Shown here: in pieces, positions 1 through 4,284 of the stretch
How the letters are laid out: every line of letters begins with the position of its first letter
How positions within the stretch are numbered: position 1 is the first letter of the stretch
The notes under the pieces: model-generated
The model's input: the letters and a program-made list of their open reading frames with translations, nothing else
What the model was told of the DNA's origin: nothing
Databases searched by the model: none
Made by a program: the position numbers and the translations under genes
Origin: UBA5177 sp002413265
Lineage (GTDB): Bacteria; Chloroflexota; UBA5177
Length of the DNA stretch: 6,688 bases
Assembly: GCA_036752825.1 (NCBI GenBank)
Contig: DAIORV010000120.1
Location: forward strand, 1 to 6,688
Direction: 5' to 3'

Positions 1-222
1 GGAACGACCGTAAGGGACGCTGCTCGTAGCGTTGACGAACTCCTGCTACGCCTGTCTGAGCGGCCGGCGCCGCCCTCGCTGGAGCTCATCGGCGCGCTGT
101 ACACGCTCACCTTCGACCTAGAGCTGTTTGCTGGGCAGATGGTGAAAGACGCGAAACGAATCGAAGATCGCGTTAACGATGCTGTCTGCGCGCAGCAGGA
201 GCCCGACAGGGCTTCCGCCTAA
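1..222 (+). CDS. 3' end of an unrecognised protein (5' end outside window)
   Basis: Frame 1 is open from the first base to a TAA at 220-222 and encodes 73 residues with strong G/C third positions, so it reads as real coding sequence. The visible part is mainly helical: a Leu- and Glu-rich stretch (DELLLRLSERP), a hydrophobic patch (LELIGALYTLTFDLELFAGQM) and a charged C-terminal tail. I recognise no family. The gene converges with the helix-turn-helix gene ending at 294, with a hairpin between them. The start lies upstream of the window, so total length and domain content are unknown. Confidence 0.7.
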   Translation, partial: GTTVRDAARSVDELLLRLSERPAPPSLELIGALYTLTFDLELFAGQMVKDAKRIEDRVNDAVCAQQEPDRASA

Positions 223-239
223 GCGGCTCGAACGATCTT

Positions 240-272
240 GGGGGAGGCAGGGCCGCTTCCCTAGCCTCCCTC
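240..272. terminator. Hairpin between convergent genes, likely bidirectional terminator
   Basis: The arm GGGGGAGGC (240-248) pairs with GCCTCCCTC (264-272) with one G-T wobble. After a small bulge, GGG (250-252) pairs with CCC (259-261) around the loop CCGCTT. The hairpin lies between two genes that end facing each other (222 and 294). There is no T-run on either side, as is common for actinobacterial terminators. The structure is visible; the terminator role is inferred from position. Confidence 0.6.
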
Positions 273-293
273 GAGAACCTGAATGACACGCGC

Positions 294-614
294 CTAGACG
301 ATCGCTATGTGATCACCGGACGGGAGGGTCGCGTTGAGCTTGATCCTCAATGCCGAGAAGAGTCTGATTGCCGACTCGGCAGTTGGGTTGGCAGTTTTCG
401 AGTTCAGAAGCCTGCGAACACTTGCAGGATCAAGGCCAGCACGGTCGGCAAGCTCCTTCTTGGAGATGTCCTCGCGCTCACGCGCCTCCTCAATGATCTC
501 GAGGATGCGGTTGCGAGCGCCAAGGACCTCGACGGCGCGGTCGTACTCAACGCGCTCCTCGGCTGAAAGGAGTGCCGAGAGCGCTGTGTCGTGGGCGGTC
601 AGCTTCTGTGCCAC
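294..614 (-). CDS. XRE-family helix-turn-helix protein, probable antitoxin/repressor
   Basis: A 106-residue cytoplasmic DNA-binding protein. Residues about 15-48 form a charged helical segment (LLSAEERVEYDRAVEVLGAR...). Residues about 49-92 carry a typical XRE/HigA helix-turn-helix: ISKKELADRAGLDPASVRRLL, then NSKTANPTAESAIRLFSALR. The architecture and size match HigA-type antitoxins. The start is GTG at 612-614: the reading frame has a TGA stop three codons upstream, and an AGAGGG ribosome site lies about 8 nt before the GTG. It is divergent from the RelE/HigB-like gene at 748. By family knowledge it would bind the partner toxin and repress from an operator; the palindrome at 689-704 is the obvious candidate. 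It could instead be a stand-alone regulator. Confidence 0.85.
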   Translation of the reverse strand: MAQKLTAHDTALSALLSAEERVEYDRAVEVLGARNRILEIIEEAREREDISKKELADRAGLDPASVRRLLNSKTANPTAESAIRLFSALRIKLNATLPSGDHIAIV

Positions 615-674
615 AAGCCATCACCCTCTCCTGGAAGGTCTTGGGGGCCGGGGTTAGCCGGTTGGGCGAAGCTC

Positions 675-703
675 AGAGTAGCAGAAACGTTGCATATATG
701 CAA
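675..703 (-). promoter_or_regulatory. Candidate promoter of the helix-turn-helix gene
   Basis: Read on the minus strand, TTGCAT (698-703) and TACTCT (675-680) are separated by exactly 17 nt. Both match sigma-70-type -35 and -10 boxes reasonably well. The -35 box lies inside the perfect palindrome at 689-704, so a protein bound there would block this promoter. That arrangement fits autoregulation by the antitoxin. Confidence 0.5.
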
Positions 704-704
704 C
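689..704. promoter_or_regulatory. Perfect 16-bp palindrome, probable operator of the divergent pair
   Basis: GTTGCATATATGCAAC reads identically on both strands. It lies in the 133-bp gap between the divergent helix-turn-helix and HigB-like genes. Two-fold symmetric sites of this size and position are typical targets of XRE/HigA dimers. Binding by this particular protein is inferred. Confidence 0.7.
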
Positions 705-735
705 ACCCTGGCGCGGTCTCCCAGGGTGGCCGCGT

Positions 736-741
736 TAGCCT
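736..741 (+). promoter_or_regulatory. Possible -10 box for a leaderless toxin transcript
   Basis: TAGCCT fits the TANNNT pattern and ends 6 nt before the GTG start at 748. That spacing would place the transcription start at the start codon itself. No clear -35 box is seen 17-18 nt upstream. No Shine-Dalgarno sequence precedes the GTG, which is the main reason to consider a leaderless mRNA. Weak evidence from one short motif. Confidence 0.25.
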
Positions 742-747
742 CCCCTA

Positions 748-1179
748 GTGGACAAACGTTGGCAGACCGAGTGGCTGATCGACCCCGGGCACGATCCGCC
801 CGAGATCCCTGCCTTCAACTTCCTCAAAAACCAGCCCACGAGCCCACGGGTGCAACTACTCGCAATTCTGACTTCCGTTTGCTCTGTCGGCCCAGATCAA
901 TGGTTTGACCACCAGTCCCACGCGCCCATGAAGGGTGAGTTGGCGGACCTGCACGAGGCGCGAGACAAGCAGGGGGACATGCTCTACCGCCTGTTTCTTC
1001 TGTGGCGTCGTGAGGAGAGGGTGGTCATAGCGATAGATGGCCGGGCAAAGCCCAACAAGACCGTGCTTCCGGGGGCGGATTACAAGGAAATACGGCGTCT
1101 AGCCGATCTTGCCGGCCAGGAGAAGCCGCCACTGGCTACCGCCGACGACTTCGCTCAGACACTTCTAAAAGCTCCCTAG
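748..1179 (+). CDS. HigB/Gp49-like (RelE superfamily) probable toxin
   Basis: A 143-residue protein with the layout of phage-derived Gp49-like/HigB toxins, which are ribosome-dependent mRNA nucleases. Residues about 20-60 hold the helical part ending in GPDQW. Residues 61-71 give the conserved 'K-G-x-L-x-x-L-x-E-A-R' strand (MKGELADLHEAR). The segment MLYRLFLLWRREERVVIAIDG (78-98) is the central sheet, followed by KPNKT (101-105) and a basic helix (DYKEIRRLAD). Conserved Arg81 and Lys101/Lys104 are likely functional. The C-terminal 20 residues are extra. The start is GTG 748; TAG at 736-738 closes the frame upstream, and there is no ribosome site. It is divergent from the helix-turn-helix gene rather than in the usual operon order. 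Family call is moderately strong; toxicity is inferred. Confidence 0.78.
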   Translation: MDKRWQTEWLIDPGHDPPEIPAFNFLKNQPTSPRVQLLAILTSVCSVGPDQWFDHQSHAPMKGELADLHEARDKQGDMLYRLFLLWRREERVVIAIDGRAKPNKTVLPGADYKEIRRLADLAGQEKPPLATADDFAQTLLKAP

Positions 1180-1183
1180 TTCG

Positions 1184-1360
1184 CTAATTCACCGACACGT
1201 CGCGCTCGTCGAGCTCAATCGCCACGACGCCGAGCACATCGACCCATTCGGGCTCGTCGTGGAGGATCTCGGCCAACTCACTCTCGGCTGCTTCGCGGGT
1301 CAGGAAGAGATCGAGGGTCTCACCCCGCATCTGCGAACTCGTGAGGGCGTAGACGCGCAC
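1184..1360 (-). CDS. Small acidic protein, unrecognised (58 aa)
   Basis: A short ORF from GTG 1358-1360 to TAG, beginning MRVYALTSSQMRGETLDLFL and ending in a run rich in Glu, Asp and Val. It has no signal peptide or membrane segment and would be a small acidic cytoplasmic protein. The GTG lies 4 nt after the stop of the membrane-protein gene upstream, so translation is probably coupled and it is the last gene of the four-gene operon. No good ribosome site is visible; an in-frame ATG at residue 11 is an alternative start. It ends 4 nt from the convergent toxin gene. No family recognised. Confidence 0.6.
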   Translation of the reverse strand: MRVYALTSSQMRGETLDLFLTREAAESELAEILHDEPEWVDVLGVVAIELDERDVSVN

Positions 1361-1364
1361 TCGG

Positions 1365-1733
1365 CTACGTAGGGTTCTCGTCCGGGCCTGGAATCGGTCT
1401 CCCTTTCCATCTAAAGGGGTGCGTCACGCCGTGCAGGAACTGCTCGTTGTCCCAGATGCCGAGCTTTTTGTCGCGTCGCTCAAAGAAGATCGTCGGAATG
1501 ATGCTCAGGAACAGCGCGACGACCCAAACGAACACCCCAATAAGTGGACCCGCGAGGATCACCAAGAAGATCGCTCCTGTCCAGTCTGTGCCCAGGCCAT
1601 GCCATGCGACGAGCGCCAAGGAAGCAAAAACCGTTGCCATCGCGAGGAGGACGTGGTGCATCGCCCGCTCCTCATGCTGTTGATGTCGTAGCGCACGCAG
1701 GGCTCTGATCCGCTCGGTCGGTTGGTCGGACAT
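1365..1733 (-). CDS. Small integral membrane protein, unrecognised (122 aa)
   Basis: The N-terminal 25 residues are basic and cytoplasmic-looking (RIRALRALRHQQHEERAMHH). A membrane helix follows at about 27-47. A long hydrophobic stretch at about 52-84 is one long helix or a re-entrant pair and ends in FFERRDKK. The C-terminal 35 residues are polar and Pro-rich (WDNEQFLHGV...PFRWKGRPIPGPDENPT). The positive-inside rule places both ends in the cytoplasm if there are two helices. The ATG is 19 nt after the stop of the exported HNH-like gene, and the next gene starts 4 nt after its own stop, so it sits inside an operon. The ribosome site is poor. No family recognised. Confidence 0.7.
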   Translation of the reverse strand: MSDQPTERIRALRALRHQQHEERAMHHVLLAMATVFASLALVAWHGLGTDWTGAIFLVILAGPLIGVFVWVVALFLSIIPTIFFERRDKKLGIWDNEQFLHGVTHPFRWKGRPIPGPDENPT

Positions 1734-1752
1734 GCTGGAACTGTGGCAGGTC

Positions 1753-2475
1753 CTAGCCGCTCGTGAACTTGTATGAGCGGATCGCGGCTCTCGCCTTTGC
1801 GAGCGTTATCACGCGGTTGCAAACCTGATGCTTGAGCTTCGTCTCGAGCGGGTCTGACAGCTTCGACTGTGAGTGCGGCTCGGGCCAGAGGTTCTTCGGG
1901 TTTCGCGGCGCCCCGCCGAGCTCGAGCGGGACGAAGTGGTCCTCCTCATAGTCGGACGGTAAACCCGTCTCCCCGTAGAGAACCATCTGCTGGATCTTGA
2001 GCGCGTTGGTGTAGCTGACTGGCGGACGGATTGTCTTCGTCCAGCCGCTCTTACAGATCGTCTTGCGAATCGTCGCCTGGCGGACCTTGGGATTGAGCAC
2101 GCCTGGAGTGATGGCAGGGTCGGGAAGAACGAGTTGCGACTCCTGCGCGATCGTGTTGGTCGACGTCGTTGTTGTAGTTGTGGTTGTTGACGTGTTCGTG
2201 GTCGTCGTGGAGCGGCAGTAGTAGGGCAACCCTTCGTAGACGATGAACGTGGTGTCGCGGGACGGGTCGTATTCGGATGCGCTCGGCTCGGCACAGTCCC
2301 ACCTCAATCCGGTCGTCAAATCGGTCCACACGTAGGTGTGGTGGTCGGACGGGCAGGTGTGCTGCGAGTGGCACCCTGACTGATGGGCAGACGCTCTCGG
2401 CACCACGAATCCGGCGAAGAATCCCAACACCACGAGTCCTACGCCCGCAATGCCAAGTGCGAACTTGGCTTTCAT
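1753..2475 (-). CDS. Exported protein with Thr-rich linker and HNH-like nuclease domain
   Basis: A 240-residue protein. Residues 1-30 form a signal peptide or anchor (MKAKF, hydrophobic core, VPRASA with an A-S-A cleavage site). Residues 31-88 hold a small Cys/His-rich module (GCHSQHTCPSDHHTYVW, Cys35, 41, 61, 87). Residues 89-108 are a Thr/Ser/Asn linker. Residues about 136-232 form the C-terminal domain: TICKSGWT, a helix with MVLYG, then DYEEDHFVPLELGGAPRNP and NLWPEP, with a closing helix. The Asp179-His180, LELGG and Asn195 pattern resembles the HNH (beta-beta-alpha-metal) nuclease fold, as in actinobacterial secreted HNH-like proteins. It probably acts outside the membrane. Second gene of the four-gene operon, starting 14 nt after its upstream neighbour. 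Nuclease activity is inferred, and a structural or wall-binding role is possible. Confidence 0.78.
   Translation of the reverse strand: MKAKFALGIAGVGLVVLGFFAGFVVPRASAHQSGCHSQHTCPSDHHTYVWTDLTTGLRWDCAEPSASEYDPSRDTTFIVYEGLPYYCRSTTTTNTSTTTTTTTTSTNTIAQESQLVLPDPAITPGVLNPKVRQATIRKTICKSGWTKTIRPPVSYTNALKIQQMVLYGETGLPSDYEEDHFVPLELGGAPRNPKNLWPEPHSQSKLSDPLETKLKHQVCNRVITLAKARAAIRSYKFTSG
2152..2211 (-). repeat. Low-complexity Thr codon run (linker of the HNH-like protein)
   Basis: About 20 codons encode almost only Thr, with a few Ser and Asn. It separates the Cys/His-rich module from the HNH-like domain. Such ACN-codon runs vary in length between relatives and are typical O-glycosylated or flexible linkers of exported proteins. 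Confidence 0.75.
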
Positions 2476-2489
2476 ACTGTGATGAGGGC

Positions 2490-2849
2490 CTAGGCAGTTG
2501 CGGCGGTGGATGCCGTCTGCCCGTCTGCACCGCAGTACTTTCCTACAAGCTCGGCCGCGGCGTCTTTTTCGTCACGCGCCTCATTGCGTTGCTTGAAGAC
2601 CACACGCATTCCGATCCCGCTCGCGGCGGTACCAACAAACGACACGATCCCTGCGCCTCTTGTCTTGTGACCGAGAGCCACAAGGATGATGCCCGCAACT
2701 AGGAAGGCGCAGAAGAGACAAGCCATGGCAAAAACAAGCCGCCGATAGAGCTCCAAGTCACGCTCGGCGTCCGAGAAGTTCGCCTTCGCAATCTCGCACC
2801 GGTCGGACGCGGCGAGCGCAGGAGCGAGTGCGGTGGAACGTAGCTCCAT
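2490..2849 (-). CDS. Two-helix membrane protein, first gene of the operon (119 aa)
   Basis: Residues 1-36 are soluble and partly coiled (AKANFSDAERDLELYRR). Membrane helices lie at about 37-59 (LVFAMACLFCAFLVAGIILVAL) and 65-85 (GAGIVSFVGTAASGIGMRVVF). A charged coiled segment follows (KQRNEARDEKDAAAELVGKYC) with an Ala/Thr tail. ATG 2849 is chosen over GTG 2858 because GAGGGG lies about 8 nt upstream of the ATG but abuts the GTG. Helix pair plus flanking coiled segments faintly recalls the TRADD-N-associated two-helix membrane domain, but I cannot assign it. A TTGACA promoter is just upstream, and the next gene begins 14 nt after its stop. Confidence 0.72.
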   Translation of the reverse strand: MELRSTALAPALAASDRCEIAKANFSDAERDLELYRRLVFAMACLFCAFLVAGIILVALGHKTRGAGIVSFVGTAASGIGMRVVFKQRNEARDEKDAAAELVGKYCGADGQTASTAATA

Positions 2850-2884
2850 CTTGGTCACCCCTCTACGTTGGGCCTAATTGCAGG

Positions 2885-2914
2885 ATTGATCCCACGTTCG
2901 ACGCCAATTGTCAA
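2885..2914 (-). promoter_or_regulatory. Candidate promoter of the four-gene minus-strand operon
   Basis: On the minus strand, a consensus TTGACA (2909-2914) is followed after 18 nt by ATCAAT (2885-2890), a weak -10. This would start transcription about 28 nt before the ATG at 2849. The -35 is perfect and the -10 poor. It overlaps the 5' part of the divergent broken gene. Confidence 0.4.
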
Positions 2915-2918
2915 GCAC

Positions 2919-3156
2919 TTGAACGCTGCGGAGATGGCCGCTCGGGAGATGGTAGGACTGTCACTCGATGACGCCCTCTCGCTCTGCGAACTGCTCGCCA
3001 GCCTCGATCCGGCGCGGTACGAGCGGGCAGCGTTGCGTTGGCTTACAACGGTTCATAGACGAACGGTTGCCACCGCTCGCGGAGGTTGCGCTCGCCGCTT
3101 CGGCGCGCGCCGACGTTGCACGGGCAGCGCGCCGCGCGGCGCTTGAGACATACTAA
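2919..3156 (+). pseudogene. Frameshifted small gene of an actinobacterial hypothetical family
   Basis: The first part reads AAREMVGLSLDDALSLCELL then ASLDPARYERAALRWL in frame 3. It loses sense after the CTT at 3042-3044. The next frame continues smoothly as RFIDERLPPLAEVALAAS and ends at TAA 3154-3156. Removing one T at 3043-3044 gives an uninterrupted ERAALRWL-Q-RFIDERL. From memory this matches the pattern of small all-helical hypotheticals in actinobacterial genomes (function unknown). The start is uncertain: TTG 2919 and ATG 2934 are options, neither with a clear ribosome site. It could be a decayed gene, a sequencing error, or, less likely, a recoded +1 shift site. Confidence 0.6.
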
Positions 3157-3171
3157 AACGGACCGCTCCGT
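3155..3171 (-). terminator. Candidate terminator of the beta-helix gene
   Basis: On the minus strand ACGGA-GCGG-TCCGT is followed directly by TTT, about 16 nt after the stop at 3187. The stem is only 5 bp (6 with a G-T pair), so it is short for an intrinsic terminator, but position and T-run fit. Confidence 0.4.
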
Positions 3172-3186
3172 CGCGGCTAAATTTGC

Positions 3187-4080
3187 TCAGCTACGCCGGC
3201 TGGGTGCGCAGACGATGTTGACGCACTGACGAGGATCGCCGTTACCAGAGGCGGTGTTGCCCCCACCGTCACGCATACCTGGAAGGCAGAAATGTTCAGT
3301 AGGGATGTTGGCGTCCCGTATACAAGCTGAGATTCCGAGTGCGCCGTTGTGATCTGCCTGGTTGCTGGCCAGGAAATAGCTGCTGCCATACGTGAGTCCC
3401 TCGTTCTCATAGAAATTGATTCCTGTTCCACCGTTGCCGTACACGAAGTTGTGAGTGGTGGTCGATGAGGCATCGAAGGTGTATATGCCGTCGCCCCCGT
3501 TCGCGATGATCTGATTTGCGTTGATGATTGACGCGCCGGAGCTGTACTCGAGTTCGATTCCGTTGCCGCTGTTATGGGCAATGCGGTTTCGGGTCAACTC
3601 GCTAAGTGGGGAATACGCGTAAAGAACAACGCCCACGCCGCCGTTACCGACGACGGACGAGTCTCGGAGAACCAGGTTGGGGCTATCAGAGGCAGTTAAC
3701 AGACCGTTACCGACGTTGTCCCTGATGTTGACGCCCAAGATCGTCGCTTTCGATCGCGGGCAGCAACCCCCGACATATTTGATCCCGGTTCCAAAGCCTC
3801 GCACAGTGCCGCCGCGGACGGCCATTACGCCCGGGCTACTGCCGTAGCCGAGCCACACTCCGACTCCGGTACCGGAACCAGAGATTGTGTGGCCATTCAG
3901 GTCGAGAGTTACATCGCCAACGACGCGCAATCCATCCCCCGGGCAACCGATCAGATCGGTCTCCAGGGTGGTATCGCTGGTAAGCGTGTCACCGCACTTC
4001 ACTCCGGGGGTAGCGGACGCCGAAGTTGTTCCGACTAGTACGCCAAGAAAGAGGGTGAGCAGACAGATTCGCCGCATCAT
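3187..4080 (-). CDS. Secreted right-handed parallel beta-helix protein
   Basis: A 297-residue exported protein. Residues 1-23 are a clean signal peptide (MMRRICLLTLFLGVLVGTTSASA, cut before TPGVKCG). The mature N-terminus CGDTLTSDTTLETDLIGCPG caps the helix. About seven turns of Gly/Asn-rich repeats follow (LDLNGHTISGSGTGVGV; ADHNGALGI near the end), as in NosD/PbH1-type beta-helix proteins. The end, GGGNTASGNGDPRQCVNIVC, is the usual cap with a probable disulfide. No catalytic pectinase signature is evident, so substrate and activity are unknown. ATG 4080 is chosen over ATG 4092 because GGAG lies 6 nt upstream of it. Monocistronic, with its own promoter and palindromic operator candidate. 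Confidence 0.88.
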   Translation of the reverse strand: MMRRICLLTLFLGVLVGTTSASATPGVKCGDTLTSDTTLETDLIGCPGDGLRVVGDVTLDLNGHTISGSGTGVGVWLGYGSSPGVMAVRGGTVRGFGTGIKYVGGCCPRSKATILGVNIRDNVGNGLLTASDSPNLVLRDSSVVGNGGVGVVLYAYSPLSELTRNRIAHNSGNGIELEYSSGASIINANQIIANGGDGIYTFDASSTTTHNFVYGNGGTGINFYENEGLTYGSSYFLASNQADHNGALGISACIRDANIPTEHFCLPGMRDGGGNTASGNGDPRQCVNIVCAPSRRS

Positions 4081-4148
4081 CGCCAACTCCATTTTCTTGG
4101 AGTGACGGAAGTCAGCGCCTGGCTGGTTATTCCTAACTCACACCCCTA

Positions 4149-4168
4149 TTAGTGTTGATCAACACTAA
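4149..4168. promoter_or_regulatory. Perfect 20-bp palindrome, probable repressor operator
   Basis: TTAGTGTTGATCAACACTAA is identical on both strands. It covers the -10 element of the candidate promoter of the beta-helix gene, about 70 nt before its start. A site of this symmetry and location is expected for a dimeric repressor (for example of LacI, GntR or TetR type). No such regulator is encoded in the window. Confidence 0.7.
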
Positions 4169-4191
4169 CAAGCTGTCAAGCAGGCTGTCAA
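4162..4191 (-). promoter_or_regulatory. Candidate promoter of the beta-helix gene
   Basis: On the minus strand TTGACA (4186-4191, perfect -35) is followed after 18 nt by TAGTGT (4162-4167), which fits TANNNT. A second perfect TTGACA lies at 4174-4179, and its best -10 (AACACT) is weaker. The -10 lies in the 20-bp palindrome. Confidence 0.5.
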
Positions 4192-4193
4192 GC
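4172..4193. repeat. Tandem 10-bp direct repeat GCTGTCAAGC
   Basis: GCTGTCAAGC occurs at 4172-4181 and 4184-4193, a 12-bp period. Each copy contains TGTCAA, which is TTGACA on the minus strand, so the repeat duplicates the -35 box. It may be a duplicated promoter element or an activator site. Confidence 0.65.
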
Positions 4194-4198
4194 GTTAC

Positions 4199-4226
4199 GG
4201 ATGGGGTTGGTGCGCGCTACCCATCC
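4199..4226. repeat. Inverted repeat GGATGGG...CCCATCC
   Basis: A perfect 7-bp inverted repeat around a 14-nt GC-rich loop, next to another one at 4230-4263. It lies downstream of the minus-strand membrane-protein gene and upstream of the beta-helix promoter. It may be part of a terminator or a protein site. Confidence 0.4.
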
Positions 4227-4229
4227 TGG

Positions 4230-4263
4230 CGCTTGTACGCGGTGACTCGTTGCCTTACAAGCG
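4230..4263 (-). terminator. Inverted repeat CGCTTGTA...TACAAGCG, possible terminator
   Basis: A perfect 8-bp inverted repeat with an 18-nt loop begins about 21 nt after the stop of the gene ending at 4285. It separates that gene from the next promoter. There is no T-run, and the long loop makes a protein-binding site equally possible. Confidence 0.4.
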
Positions 4264-4284
4264 ACTTGTCTGTACGTAGTTTCA

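Noticed and set aside
309..657. Plus-strand ORFs over the helix-turn-helix gene
   Set aside because: They are Ser/Arg-rich shadows of the minus-strand gene, which has the recognisable domain and ribosome site.
2152..2211. Short tandem repeat as a CRISPR or VNTR array
   Set aside because: It is a Thr-codon run in frame within an exported protein; there are no regular spacers.
1809..2530. Long alternative minus-strand ORFs over the HNH-like gene
   Set aside because: Arg/Ser/His-rich low-complexity translations with no domains; the 1753-2475 frame carries signal peptide and conserved motifs.
2277..2702. Plus-strand ORF of 141 codons
   Set aside because: Antisense of two well-supported minus genes, Arg/Thr-rich, no ribosome site.
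3177..3581. Minus-strand 134-codon ORF within the beta-helix gene
   Set aside because: Ser/Thr-rich out-of-frame shadow; the other frame has the Gly/Asn repeat pattern and signal peptide.
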